From assembly GCF_025574485.1 (NCBI RefSeq), contig NZ_JAOBPO010000003.1, positions 637,034 to 701,033 on the forward strand: a stretch of 64,000 nucleotides of DNA, given 5' to 3'. The notes beneath the pieces were generated by a model. That model had not been told where the DNA came from, did not search any database, and worked only from the letters and a program-made list of their open reading frames with translations. The stretch comes from Kordiimonas aquimaris. Its GTDB lineage: Bacteria; Pseudomonadota; Alphaproteobacteria; Sphingomonadales; Kordiimonadaceae. The position numbers and the translations under genes were made by a program. Shown here one piece after another: positions 55,634 to 64,000 of this stretch (position 1 is the stretch's first letter; each line of letters opens with the position of its first letter).

Positions 55634-56032
55634 TTAGAATACGGTACAAAGAACTTCACCGCCCACATTGTTCTCACGCGCTTCTGCGTCTGAGAGAACA
55701 CCTTTCGGTGTGGAAACGATAGAAATTCCAAGGCCGTTGTGAACACGAGGTAGATCACGAACGGAGCTGTATACACGGCGACCAGGCTTAGACACACGAT
55801 TAATCGTGCGAATAACAGGTTCACCTTCATTGTATTTCAACTCAATAGACAACTCAGCTTTGTTCGCTTCGCCGTCAGTACGTGAGTACCCACGAATGTA
55901 GCCTTCACGCTGAAGCACATCAAGAATGCGCTGGCGTGTTTTTGATGCTGGTGAAGACACAACAGACTTGCCTGCTTGCAAGCCGTTGCGAATTCGGGTC
56001 AGCATATCAGCGATTGGATCGGTCATCGACAT
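55634..56032 (-). CDS. rpsH: 30S ribosomal protein S8
   Basis: A 132-residue S8 ([30 protein letters not shown], and the [23 protein letters not shown] ending). AAGGGG lies seven bases before the first ATG. It binds 16S rRNA helix 21 and, in E. coli, represses the spc operon. Confidence 0.98.
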   Translation of the reverse strand: MSMTDPIADMLTRIRNGLQAGKSVVSSPASKTRQRILDVLQREGYIRGYSRTDGEANKAELSIELKYNEGEPVIRTINRVSKPGRRVYSSVRDLPRVHNGLGISIVSTPKGVLSDAEARENNVGGEVLCTVF

Positions 56033-56043
56033 CAGCTATCCCC

Positions 56044-56349
56044 TTACCAACTTGATTTAACAAGGCCTGGTACTTTTGCAGCAGAGCCAAGCTCACGCAG
56101 CGCAATACGAGACATTTTGAATTTACGGTAGTAACCGCGCGGACGACCAGTTACTTCGCAACGATTGCGAAGACGGGTTGCAGCACCGTCACGTGGTAGG
56201 GCAGCAAGCTGCAACGCAGCCAACCACCGTTCATCTTCAGACAAGCTCTTGTCGTAGATCACTTCCTTGAGTGCGGCCCGCTTGGCAGCAAACTTGGCGA
56301 CTGTTTTCTCACGACGCTTGTTTTTGTTGATGGCACTTTTCTTAGCCAT
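56044..56349 (-). CDS. rpsN: 30S ribosomal protein S14
   Basis: A 101-residue S14 of the long, zinc-free type: no CxxC pairs, and the typical end [21 protein letters not shown]...[15 protein letters not shown]. Lies between rplE and rpsH. Confidence 0.98.
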   Translation of the reverse strand: MAKKSAINKNKRREKTVAKFAAKRAALKEVIYDKSLSEDERWLAALQLAALPRDGAATRLRNRCEVTGRPRGYYRKFKMSRIALRELGSAAKVPGLVKSSW

Positions 56350-56368
56350 AATAAAACCCTCCTGCTAC

Positions 56369-56923
56369 CTAAGCTTTAAATGGCATATCAAACCCGCGAA
56401 GAAGCTCACGTGCTTCATCGTCAGTCTGTGCCGTGGTGCAGATAATAATGTCCATTCCGCGCATCTGTTCTACCTGATCATAATCAATCTCAGGGAATAC
56501 CAGCTGCTCCTTAAGGCCCATTGCGTAGTTACCGCGACCATCGAAAGATTTAGGGTTAACACCCTGAAAATCTCGAATACGTGGCATTGCAACAGTGATC
56601 AGGCGATCAAGAAATTCATACATACGCTCTGAACGTAGTGTAACTTTCGCACCAACCGGCATGCCTTCACGCAACTTAAATGATGCGATAGACTTACGGG
56701 CACGTGTAACAACAGGTTTCTGGCCAGAAATCAATGCGATCTCTTCAGCAGCTTTTGTTACTTTTTTCTTGTCAGACACGCCTTCACCAACACCCATGTT
56801 GATGACGATCTTGTCAAGCTTCGGAACCTGCATCGGGTTCTTGTATCCGAACTTCTCTTGAAGAGACGCACGGATCTTGTCTTCGTATGTAGTACGAAGG
56901 CGAGGCATATTCTTATCAGCCAT
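56369..56923 (-). CDS. rplE: 50S ribosomal protein L5
   Basis: A 184-residue 5S rRNA-binding L5 ([49 protein letters not shown]). It overlaps rplX by eight bases. Confidence 0.98.
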   Translation of the reverse strand: MADKNMPRLRTTYEDKIRASLQEKFGYKNPMQVPKLDKIVINMGVGEGVSDKKKVTKAAEEIALISGQKPVVTRARKSIASFKLREGMPVGAKVTLRSERMYEFLDRLITVAMPRIRDFQGVNPKSFDGRGNYAMGLKEQLVFPEIDYDQVEQMRGMDIIICTTAQTDDEARELLRGFDMPFKA

Positions 56924-57233
56924 TGATCACCTCCCCGGACTTCTTGGCAAAACGAACTTTCTTGCCATCGTCGGAAACCTTGAAACCAACACGGGTTGGG
57001 GCACCGTCTTTAGGGTCTTCAATCATCAGATTGGAGAGCCTGATCGGAGCTTCCTTGGTATTAATACCACCCGCACTTGTCTGCGTTGGGCGACTGTGAC
57101 GCTTAACAAGGTTGATACCTTGAACAGTAGCGCGACCTTCGCTTGGCAGAACAGATAGGATTTCGCCGCGCTTGCCTTTATCTTTACCGGCAATCACAAC
57201 GACCTTGTCACCTTTTTTAAGTTTAGCGGCCAT
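56916..57233 (-). CDS. rplX: 50S ribosomal protein L24
   Basis: A 105-residue L24 with the N-terminal KOW motif ([20 protein letters not shown]) and the [13 protein letters not shown] strand. It overlaps rplE by eight bases and shares one base with the rplN stop. Confidence 0.98.
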   Translation of the reverse strand: MAAKLKKGDKVVVIAGKDKGKRGEILSVLPSEGRATVQGINLVKRHSRPTQTSAGGINTKEAPIRLSNLMIEDPKDGAPTRVGFKVSDDGKKVRFAKKSGEVING

Positions 57234-57601
57234 TATAACACCTCCGGTGCAAGCGAGATGATCTTCATGTGCTTTTTCGCACGCAGCTCACGAACAACTG
57301 GGCCAAAGATACGAGTACCAATTGGCTCATGGTTTTTGTTCACAAGAACAGCTGCGTTATTGTCGAAACGAATGGTAGTACCATCGCGGCGACGCACTTC
57401 TTTAGCAGTACGAACGATAACGGCACGATGCACGTCACCTTTCTTAACACGACCCCGTGGGATCGCCTCTTTGACTGAGACAACAATAATGTCTCCGACT
57501 CCAGCAGTCTTACGCTTAGATCCGCCAAGGACCTTAATGCACTGCACCCTCTTGGCCCCGGAGTTATCGGCCACGTCGAGGTTGGTTTGCATTTGAATCA
57601 T
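57233..57601 (-). CDS. rplN: 50S ribosomal protein L14
   Basis: A 122-residue L14 ([19 protein letters not shown], then [18 protein letters not shown] and [13 protein letters not shown]). Standard length. It follows rpsQ by about 50 bases. Confidence 0.98.
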   Translation of the reverse strand: MIQMQTNLDVADNSGAKRVQCIKVLGGSKRKTAGVGDIIVVSVKEAIPRGRVKKGDVHRAVIVRTAKEVRRRDGTTIRFDNNAAVLVNKNHEPIGTRIFGPVVRELRAKKHMKIISLAPEVL

Positions 57602-57653
57602 GGGATGTACCCTTTACTTCAAGTTAATAATGACACAAAGAAAACGATGAGGC

Positions 57654-57890
57654 TTAAGCCTCACCGCCAACTACGCGCCACGTCTTCAATTTCGAGATAG
57701 GACGACATTCTTCAATACGAACAATATCGCCGACCTGAATTTGGTTGCTCTCATCATGAGCGTGGTACTTCTTAGAGCGCTTAATAATTTTGTCAAGCAA
57801 TGGATGCTTAATACGACGCTCTACTTTTACAACAATGGTGTTAGAACCTTTGTCGCTCACTACCACACCTTGCAGAATACGCTTTGGCAT
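57654..57890 (-). CDS. rpsQ: 30S ribosomal protein S17
   Basis: A 78-residue OB-fold S17 ([21 protein letters not shown], then [20 protein letters not shown]). ATG 57890 has GGAG seven bases upstream; the longer in-frame start at 57947 lies inside rpmC and is not used. Confidence 0.97.
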   Translation of the reverse strand: MPKRILQGVVVSDKGSNTIVVKVERRIKHPLLDKIIKRSKKYHAHDESNQIQVGDIVRIEECRPISKLKTWRVVGGEA

Positions 57891-57900
57891 TGAATTCTCC

Positions 57901-58092
57901 TTACGCCTCTGCTTGTTCAGACAGGATTGTCTGGATGCGTGCCACATCGCGGCGCACTTCCTTAACCCGTGCCGTGTTTTCTAATTGGCCAGACGCAGCT
58001 TGAAAACGCAGGTTAAACTGCTCTTTTTTCAAGCTAACAAGCTCATCGCGGAGCTCGTCTTTCGACTTGGCACGAAGATCTACTGCCTTCAT
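57901..58092 (-). CDS. rpmC: 50S ribosomal protein L29
   Basis: A 63-residue two-helix L29 ([26 protein letters not shown], then [16 protein letters not shown]). It sits at the tunnel exit in the ribosome. Ten bases separate it from rpsQ. Confidence 0.98.
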   Translation of the reverse strand: MKAVDLRAKSKDELRDELVSLKKEQFNLRFQAASGQLENTARVKEVRRDVARIQTILSEQAEA

Positions 58093-58112
58093 TGTCTTGT
58101 CTCCACTTACGC

Positions 58113-58523
58113 TTAGTGCATGCGCTCAACGATACGGCTTGCAACCGACAGCTTAGCAGCTGCCCGCTCAAACGCACCGCGCGCAATTTCATCTGACACA
58201 CCGTCAATCTCAAACATGATGCGGCCTGGTTTAACCTTAGCCACCCAACGATCAACGGAACCCTTACCTTTACCCATCCGAACTTCGGTAGGCTTGGCAG
58301 TTACAGGCACATCAGGGAAAATCCTGATCCACACTTTACCAGACCGTTTCATGTGACGGTTAATGGCACGGCGTGCCGCCTCAATTTGGCGTGCCGTAAC
58401 ACGACCAGGTTGGGTTGCTTTCAAACCAAACTGGCCAAAGTTCAAATCTGTTCCGCCCTTGGCATCGCCGCGAATACGGCCTTTGTGCGCCTTGCGGAAC
58501 TTTGTACGTTTCGGTTGCAACAT
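58113..58523 (-). CDS. rplP: 50S ribosomal protein L16
   Basis: A 136-residue L16 ([28 protein letters not shown] helix, [26 protein letters not shown]). It binds near the A-site tRNA. Confidence 0.98.
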   Translation of the reverse strand: MLQPKRTKFRKAHKGRIRGDAKGGTDLNFGQFGLKATQPGRVTARQIEAARRAINRHMKRSGKVWIRIFPDVPVTAKPTEVRMGKGKGSVDRWVAKVKPGRIMFEIDGVSDEIARGAFERAAAKLSVASRIVERMH

Positions 58524-58554
58524 AGTCTGTCGCTCCTCAATCTAACCGTCCAGC

Positions 58555-59250
58555 CTAACGGCGGGACGGACCACCTTGACTTTGAGCCTCGTTTGCACGG
58601 CGCTCATGAGCCATTGGATCGTGTTCCATAATATCGCCTTTATAGACCCACACTTTGATGCCTGAAATGCCGTAAGCAGTCAGTGCTTCAGATGTGCCAT
58701 AGTCAATATCAGCGCGCAAAGTGTGAAGTGGTACGCGGCCTTCGCGGTACCATTCAGTCCGGGCAATCTCTGCACCACCAAGACGGCCTGCACAGTTGAT
58801 CCGGATACCACCAGCACCAAGGCGAATTGCACTTTGTACAGAACGCTTCATTGCACGGCGGAAAGCCACACGACGCTCAAGTTGTTGTGCAATGCCATCA
58901 GCGATCAATTTCGCATCAATCTCAGGCTTGCGAACTTCAACAATGTTCAAGCTCACTTCCGAAGACGTATGACCAGCGATTTTTTTGCGCAGCTTTTCGA
59001 TATCTGCACCTTTTTTACCGATAATCACACCCGGACGTGCCGAATAGATTGTTACGCGACATTTTTTCGCTGGACGCTCGATTACAACTTTAGAAATGCC
59101 TGCTTGAGACAATTCTTTTTGAACGAACCCACGAATCTTAAGGTCTTCATGCAACATTGTGCCGTAGTCATCGCCTTCGGCATACCAACGCGAGTCCCAA
59201 GTGCGGTTAACACCAAGGCGCAGACCAATGGGGCTTACTTTCTGACCCAT
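58555..59250 (-). CDS. rpsC: 30S ribosomal protein S3
   Basis: A 231-residue S3 with the KH domain ([24 protein letters not shown]) and the C-terminal S3 domain ([41 protein letters not shown]). The end is a short charged tail. It shares one base with the rplV stop. Confidence 0.98.
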   Translation of the reverse strand: MGQKVSPIGLRLGVNRTWDSRWYAEGDDYGTMLHEDLKIRGFVQKELSQAGISKVVIERPAKKCRVTIYSARPGVIIGKKGADIEKLRKKIAGHTSSEVSLNIVEVRKPEIDAKLIADGIAQQLERRVAFRRAMKRSVQSAIRLGAGGIRINCAGRLGGAEIARTEWYREGRVPLHTLRADIDYGTSEALTAYGISGIKVWVYKGDIMEHDPMAHERRANEAQSQGGPSRR

Positions 59251-59630
59251 TATGCAGTCTCCTCTACTTCGCGCACAACGATGCGCAGACGACTGAACGG
59301 CTTAACGATTTTGGCTGCACGACCACGGGCACGGGCACGAAAACGTTTCATCGTAAGCGCCTTACCCACAGTTGCTTCGGCCACAATCAGGCTGTCCACA
59401 TCAAGATTATGATTGTTTTCTGCATTCGCGATTGCTGATTGCAGAACACTTTTAACGGCTTCCGCGCTACGACGACGGTTGAAAGTAAGGCTGTTAAGCG
59501 CTTTTTCAACCTTCATACCGCGAATGCTTTGCGCGACCAGATTCAGTTTCTGGGCTGAGCCACGAAGCTGAGTCGCTGTTGCGACCGCCTCGTTATCCGC
59601 CAAACGGCGTTTTGCTGATTGCTTACCCAC
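59250..59630 (-). CDS. rplV: 50S ribosomal protein L22
   Basis: A 126-residue L22 ([27 protein letters not shown], then the tunnel loop [22 protein letters not shown]). It lines the exit tunnel, where macrolides bind nearby. It starts three bases after rpsS. Confidence 0.97.
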   Translation of the reverse strand: MGKQSAKRRLADNEAVATATQLRGSAQKLNLVAQSIRGMKVEKALNSLTFNRRRSAEAVKSVLQSAIANAENNHNLDVDSLIVAEATVGKALTMKRFRARARGRAAKIVKPFSRLRIVVREVEETA

Positions 59631-59632
59631 AA

Positions 59633-59914
59633 CTACTTCCTCTTCGCTTTCTTATCCGCCGCGTGACCATAATAGGTCCGCGTAGGAGAGAATTCACCGA
59701 GCTTGTGACCAACCATATCTTCGGTCACATATACAGGAATGAATTTCTTGCCATTGTAGACATTGAAAGTCAGACCAACAAAGTTTGGCAGAATTGTAGA
59801 CCGGCGTGACCAAGTCTGAATTACTACCGCTGATTTGCCACTTTCTTGAGCTGCTTCGACCTTTTTCATCAGGTGCATGTCAACGAAAGGGCCTTTCCAT
59901 ACAGAGCGTGCCAT
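59633..59914 (-). CDS. rpsS: 30S ribosomal protein S19
   Basis: A 93-residue S19 ([59 protein letters not shown]). Standard length and place. Confidence 0.98.
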   Translation of the reverse strand: MARSVWKGPFVDMHLMKKVEAAQESGKSAVVIQTWSRRSTILPNFVGLTFNVYNGKKFIPVYVTEDMVGHKLGEFSPTRTYYGHAADKKAKRK

Positions 59915-59926
59915 GTTCAGGCCTCC

Positions 59927-60763
59927 TTAACGTTTCTTGCGCTCGTGGCGCGACCGGATGATAAGCTTGTCAGTGGCTTTATTAGAGCGTGTACGCTTAC
60001 CTTTAGTAGGCTTACCCCAAGGAGTCACAGGATGGCGACCACCTGAAGTTCTACCTTCACCACCACCATGTGGGTGATCGACAGGGTTCATGGCAACACC
60101 ACGAACACTAGGTCGTTTACCCAACCAGCGGTTCCGGCCCGCTTTAGCGAGCTTAATGTTTTGATTATCTGGATTAGAAACGGCGCCAACAGTTGCAACA
60201 CACTCACCGCGTACAATACGCACTTCACCAGAACTGAGGCGAAGCTGTGCATAACCACGGTCACGTCCGATCAACTGAGCATATGTACCAGCTGAACGAG
60301 CAATCTGACCGCCCTTGCCTGCTTTCATCTCCACATTGTGGACAATCGTGCCGACGGGCATGTTAGCAAGCCGCATCACATTACCAGGCTTCACATCAGT
60401 TTTCTCTGCAGCGATAACTTTATCACCTGGAGCTAACCGCTGAGGAGCAAGGATATATGCCAACTCACCGTCTTCATATTTAATAAGCGCAATAAAGGCT
60501 GTCCGGTTTGGATCGTACTCAAGACGTTCCACCGTTGCTTCCATATTCCATTTGGTGCGCTTAAAATCAATTTTCCGGTATGTACGCTTGTGGCCACCAC
60601 CGATACGACGAGCGGTGATACGGCCAGTATTATTGCGGCCACCGGATTTGGTTAGACCTTCGGTCAGCGCTTTAACTGGCTTGCCTTTATGTAGACCTTC
60701 ACGATCAACAAGAACAAGACCACGCTGAGACGGTGTAACCGGTTTATATTGCTTTAATGCCAT
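59927..60763 (-). CDS. rplB: 50S ribosomal protein L2
   Basis: A 278-residue L2 ([29 protein letters not shown], and the peptidyl-transferase-side [31 protein letters not shown]). The His in VDHPHGG is conserved. Confidence 0.98.
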   Translation of the reverse strand: MALKQYKPVTPSQRGLVLVDREGLHKGKPVKALTEGLTKSGGRNNTGRITARRIGGGHKRTYRKIDFKRTKWNMEATVERLEYDPNRTAFIALIKYEDGELAYILAPQRLAPGDKVIAAEKTDVKPGNVMRLANMPVGTIVHNVEMKAGKGGQIARSAGTYAQLIGRDRGYAQLRLSSGEVRIVRGECVATVGAVSNPDNQNIKLAKAGRNRWLGKRPSVRGVAMNPVDHPHGGGEGRTSGGRHPVTPWGKPTKGKRTRSNKATDKLIIRSRHERKKR

Positions 60764-60766
60764 CGG

Positions 60767-61060
60767 TTAAACCCCCGTCGTCACGTCAATGCTGCTGCCT
60801 TCGGCAAGTGTAACCATGGCTTTTTTGTACTCGGCACGCTTGCCGATTACGCCACGGAAACGCTTCACTTTACCTTCTTGGCGGAGCGTATTGACTTTTT
60901 TGACTTTCACATCAAAGAGCGCTTCAACAGCAGCCTTAATTTCAGGCTTTGTAGCGTTGATAGCGACTTTGAATGTCACTTGATTGTTCTCAGAGCCTAG
61001 TGTCGCCTTTTCGGTGATAATCGGGCTTTTGATCACATCATAATGCTTGATAGTGGTCAT
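60767..61060 (-). CDS. rplW: 50S ribosomal protein L23
   Basis: A 97-residue L23 ([52 protein letters not shown]). It docks trigger factor and SRP at the exit tunnel. Four-base overlap with rplD. Confidence 0.98.
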   Translation of the reverse strand: MTTIKHYDVIKSPIITEKATLGSENNQVTFKVAINATKPEIKAAVEALFDVKVKKVNTLRQEGKVKRFRGVIGKRAEYKKAMVTLAEGSSIDVTTGV

Positions 61061-61677
61061 TTGAGCCTCTCCCCGAGTTTTTCGACAGCCGCTTTAGTGA
61101 GAATAAGCGTGTCACGACGAAGAATGTCGTACACATTCGCACCTTGCGTTGGCAGAACATCAACATTGGGAATGTTTTGAACAGCACGGAGGAAGTTTTC
61201 GTTTACTTCACCACCGTCAACAAAAAGAGCATTAGTAACACCAAGCTTCTCAAGTTTAACTTTGAGTTCTTTAGTCTTACCGTCTTTCAGCTCTGCTGCA
61301 TCAACAACAATCAGTTTACCGTTAGCTTGCTTGGCAGACAATGCTGTCTTAAGGCCAAGTTTGCGAACTTTCTTAGGCAGGCTAAAGCCATGATCCCGTG
61401 GGATCGGGCCAAATGCACGACCACCACCAACAAAAATGTTAGAGCTACGCGCACCATGTCGTGCTGTACCACCACCTTTTTGACGGCCGAAGCGAGCACC
61501 CGTGCGAGACACATCTGAGCGGAACTGAACCGCATGTGTACCAGCACGACGTTTAGCAAGCTGCCAGTTTACAACACGATGCAGGATGTCTGCACGCGCC
61601 GTTACGCCGAAGATGGCATCATCTAGATCGATGTCACCAGCCTTTTTAGCGTCTAATGTAAGGACGTTCGTCTTCAT
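61057..61677 (-). CDS. rplD: 50S ribosomal protein L4
   Basis: A 206-residue L4 ([21 protein letters not shown], the tunnel loop [48 protein letters not shown]). In E. coli L4 represses the S10 operon via the leader; here the spacer before rpsJ is only about 50 bases, so that exact leader is not apparent. Confidence 0.97.
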   Translation of the reverse strand: MKTNVLTLDAKKAGDIDLDDAIFGVTARADILHRVVNWQLAKRRAGTHAVQFRSDVSRTGARFGRQKGGGTARHGARSSNIFVGGGRAFGPIPRDHGFSLPKKVRKLGLKTALSAKQANGKLIVVDAAELKDGKTKELKVKLEKLGVTNALFVDGGEVNENFLRAVQNIPNVDVLPTQGANVYDILRRDTLILTKAAVEKLGERLK

Positions 61678-61680
61678 GAC

Positions 61681-62433
61681 TTATTCCTCGTTACCTTCCG
61701 CCGCAGGAGCCTCAGCAGCTTCAGCAGGTGCTTCTTCAGCAACAACTTCAGCTTTACCGGGCATACGGAATGCAGCCGGCATCGGCAGACCTTCCGGAGC
61801 AGCTTTTTTCGCAGCGTCAGAAATCAATACCCAGCCTTCTTTCGAACCTGGGAGGCCACCCTTAACTAGGAGCAGGCCTTCTTCTGCACGTGCTTCAACA
61901 ATTTCAAGATTCTGAACCGTCGCACGGTGATCACCCATGTGACCGGCCATTTTCTTACCTTTGAACACGCGGCCAGGATCTTGACATTGACCCGTAGAAC
62001 CGTGTGAACGGTGAGAAATTGACACACCATGTGAGGCACGAAGGCCGCCAAAGTTATGGCGTTTCATCGCACCAGCAAAACCTTTACCCTTCGAAGTTCC
62101 AACAACGTCTACACGTTGACCAGGAAGGAAATGATCTGCCGTTAGTTCAGCACCAACATCAACAAGACCGTCTTCGCTTACACGAAACTCAACCAACTTA
62201 GCTTTTGGTTCAACTTCAGCTTTAGCAAAATGACCGCGCTGTGCTTTGGTTACATTCTTAACTTTGCGTGTACCAGCACCAAGTTGCAGTGCAGTGTACC
62301 CATCTTTTTCATTTGTGCGTTGAGCAACAACCTGACAGCCTTCAAGCTGCAATACTGTTACTGGCACATGGCGACCATCGTCATTAAAGACGCGAGTCAT
62401 GCCTAATTTTTTTGCAATCAAACCTGTACGCAT
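61681..62433 (-). CDS. rplC: 50S ribosomal protein L3
   Basis: A 250-residue L3 ([78 protein letters not shown]). The last 20-25 residues are an Ala/Glu-rich tail ([18 protein letters not shown]) beyond the usual end. Confidence 0.97.
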   Translation of the reverse strand: MRTGLIAKKLGMTRVFNDDGRHVPVTVLQLEGCQVVAQRTNEKDGYTALQLGAGTRKVKNVTKAQRGHFAKAEVEPKAKLVEFRVSEDGLVDVGAELTADHFLPGQRVDVVGTSKGKGFAGAMKRHNFGGLRASHGVSISHRSHGSTGQCQDPGRVFKGKKMAGHMGDHRATVQNLEIVEARAEEGLLLVKGGLPGSKEGWVLISDAAKKAAPEGLPMPAAFRMPGKAEVVAEEAPAEAAEAPAAEGNEE

Positions 62434-62438
62434 GGGTC

Positions 62439-62753
62439 TTATCCTTGCAGCTTGATTTCAATATCAACACCAGCTGACAGGTCAAGCTTCATAAGAGCGT
62501 CAACTGTTTGCTGTGTTGGATCGATAATGTCGAGCAAGCGTTTGTGCGTGCGCATTTCGAATTGCTCACGAGACTTCTTGTTCACGTGTGGTGAACGAAG
62601 AACTGTGAACTTTTCAATCCTGGTTGGCATCGGGATAGGCCCGCGAACCAGTGCGCCTGTACGCTTTGCCGTGTTAGCAATCTCACCAGTGGCTTGGTCA
62701 AGCACACGATGATCAAATGCCTTCAGGCGGATGCGAATATTTTGCGCTTCCAT
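62439..62753 (-). CDS. rpsJ: 30S ribosomal protein S10
   Basis: A 104-residue S10 ([68 protein letters not shown]). It also acts in transcription antitermination as NusE. First gene of the S10 series, behind the tuf hairpin. Confidence 0.98.
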   Translation of the reverse strand: MEAQNIRIRLKAFDHRVLDQATGEIANTAKRTGALVRGPIPMPTRIEKFTVLRSPHVNKKSREQFEMRTHKRLLDIIDPTQQTVDALMKLDLSAGVDIEIKLQG

Positions 62754-62767
62754 TGATCTTACACCTT

Positions 62768-62799
62768 AAAAAAAGCGGCACTGGAATAAGCCCAGCGCC
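62768..62799 (-). terminator. Terminator-like hairpin between tuf and rpsJ
   Basis: On the minus strand GGCGCTGG-7 bases-CCAGTGCC (one G-U pair) is followed by GC and seven T. It lies nine bases after the tuf stop and 15 before the rpsJ start. It could end or reduce transcription entering the S10 series from tuf. Confidence 0.75.
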
Positions 62800-62807
62800 G
62801 ATGTTTA

Positions 62808-63998
62808 TTATTCGATAATTTTAGCGACGACGCCAGCACCAACGGTACGGCCGCCTTCACGGATAGCGAAGCGCAGACCTTCGTCCATTGCAATCGGTGC
62901 AATCAACTGAACTGTCAGGTTCACGTTATCACCCGGCATAACCATCTCTGTACCGGAAGGAAGCTCAACATTACCTGTCACATCAGTTGTACGGAAGTAG
63001 AACTGTGGACGGTAATTCGCAAAGAACGGCGTGTGACGGCCACCCTCTTCTTTTGTCAGAATGTATGTCTCTGCAGTGAACTTCGTGTGCGGTGTGATTG
63101 AACCAGTGTGCGCCAGAACCTGACCACGCTCAATCTCTTCACGACCAACACCACGTAGCAATGCGCCAATGTTATCGCCTGCTTCACCTTGATCGAGAAG
63201 CTTACGGAACATTTCAACACCAGTTACTGTTGTTTTCGCAGTTTCCTTGATGCCAACGATTTCAATCTCTTCGCCAACTTTCACGATACCACGCTCAACA
63301 CGGCCAGTAGCCACTGTACCACGACCAGAGATAGAGAACACGTCCTCTACAGGCATCAGGAACGCACCGTCAACAGCACGGTCCGGCTGTGGGATGTACT
63401 CATCAACAGCAGCCATCAGCTCAAGGATTTTCTCAGCGCCGATGTTTGCGTCACGACCTTCAAGAGCCGCAAGTGCTGAACCAGCAATGATTGGAATATC
63501 ATCACCAGGGAAATCATACTCGCTTAGAAGCTCGCGAATTTCCATCTCAACAAGCTCTAGAAGCTCTTCGTCGTCTACCTGGTCAACTTTGTTCATGAAA
63601 ACAACAAGTGCCGGCACACCAACCTGACGCGCAAGCAGGATGTGCTCGCGTGTTTGTGGCATTGGGCCATCTGCTGCGTTCACAACAAGGATACCACCGT
63701 CCATCTGTGCCGCACCAGTGATCATGTTCTTCACATAGTCAGCGTGACCCGGGCAATCAACGTGTGCATAGTGACGTGCTGCTGTTTCATACTCAACGTG
63801 AGCCGTTGAAATAGTGATACCGCGCTCGCGCTCCTCTGGAGCTTTGTCGATGTTCGCAAAATCTACAGCTTCACCGCCGCTTGATTCCGCCAATACTTTC
63901 GTAATCGCTGCCGTCAATGTCGTCTTACCATGGTCAACGTGACCAATCGTTCCAACATTACAGTGCGGCTTATTACGTTCAAACTTCTCTTTTGCCAT
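62808..63998 (-). CDS. tuf: Elongation factor Tu
   Basis: A complete 396-residue EF-Tu; the ATG is three bases from the window end. G motifs are [21 protein letters not shown] and NKVDQVDD, with the switch I region [18 protein letters not shown]. Domains 2 and 3 follow with [19 protein letters not shown] and the C-terminal [12 protein letters not shown]. It delivers aminoacyl-tRNA to the ribosome. Its promoter and any fusA/rpsG neighbours lie outside the window. Confidence 0.99.
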   Translation of the reverse strand: MAKEKFERNKPHCNVGTIGHVDHGKTTLTAAITKVLAESSGGEAVDFANIDKAPEERERGITISTAHVEYETAARHYAHVDCPGHADYVKNMITGAAQMDGGILVVNAADGPMPQTREHILLARQVGVPALVVFMNKVDQVDDEELLELVEMEIRELLSEYDFPGDDIPIIAGSALAALEGRDANIGAEKILELMAAVDEYIPQPDRAVDGAFLMPVEDVFSISGRGTVATGRVERGIVKVGEEIEIVGIKETAKTTVTGVEMFRKLLDQGEAGDNIGALLRGVGREEIERGQVLAHTGSITPHTKFTAETYILTKEEGGRHTPFFANYRPQFYFRTTDVTGNVELPSGTEMVMPGDNVNLTVQLIAPIAMDEGLRFAIREGGRTVGAGVVAKIIE

Positions 63999-64000
63999 TG

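Noticed and set aside
1..64000. Mobile elements, prophage genes, CRISPR arrays, rRNA operons
   Set aside because: No transposase, integrase, phage structural gene, regularly spaced repeat or rRNA sequence was recognised on either strand.

Overview
This window is a chromosomal segment of an alphaproteobacterium of moderate base composition. The markers are an adjacent divK-pleD pair, the division regulator MipZ, a DUF3572 protein, the ATP12 assembly factor, a PAS_5 protein, ClpS/ClpA, and an S10-spc-alpha ribosomal cluster in which adk follows secY while rpmJ and rpsD are absent. Encoded-protein similarity and gene order recall the Caulobacter and Kordiimonas side of the class; the order or family cannot be fixed from sequence reading alone. 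No prophage, insertion sequence, CRISPR array or rRNA was seen.

Region by region. Bases 1-3.9 kb: the 3' end of topA, rnr (RNase R), an Hpt protein with a degenerate receiver, and rpmG. Bases 4-5.7 kb: the divK-pleD cell-cycle and c-di-GMP pair. Bases 5.9-12.2 kb: DUF3572, a HAD protein, DNA polymerase IV with a zinc-binding N-terminus, a second GGDEF protein, RidA, a phosphodiesterase and two acetyltransferases. Bases 12.2-18 kb (minus strand): clpS-clpA, a phosphohexomutase, and mipZ with a membrane-anchored J-domain protein. Bases 18-24 kb: a Bax-like glucosaminidase, panC, a secreted M28 peptidase, mgtE and a response regulator. Bases 24.3-28.6 kb: a VOC protein and a probable amine-catabolic locus (class I glutamine amidotransferase, GntR regulator, class III aminotransferase) with a palindrome shared by two intergenic regions. 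Bases 29.2-31.5 kb: glutathione-dependent formaldehyde detoxification (frmA-fghA), a LysR-like remnant and tRNA-Leu(GAG). Bases 31.6-33.3 kb: an orphan minimal FliN, lipB and a PAS_5 protein.

Bases 33.4-39.1 kb hold a tight five-gene minus-strand run, pccB - TMEM175-like channel - small membrane protein - pccA - argE. Bases 39.2-46.1 kb hold ATP12, a small membrane protein, a phosphatase, a pseudouridine synthase, crcB, a DUF429-like protein, rarA and a DegP-type protease, again mostly with touching or overlapping ends. Bases 46.3-48.6 kb carry accessory genes: a membrane protein, an HD-GYP phosphodiesterase and an orphan solute-binding protein. Bases 48.8-64 kb are the minus-strand translation cluster, read from tuf through rpsJ...rplQ, with a terminator-like hairpin between tuf and rpsJ and a near-consensus internal promoter before rpsM.

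The strongest candidates for something new are the Hpt/pseudo-receiver protein beside divK-pleD, the palindromes around the GntR gene, the ion-channel-like gene inside the propionyl-CoA carboxylase operon, and the response regulator with an unrecognised C-terminal domain behind mgtE. No single large undescribed system is evident; most of the window is conserved housekeeping DNA.
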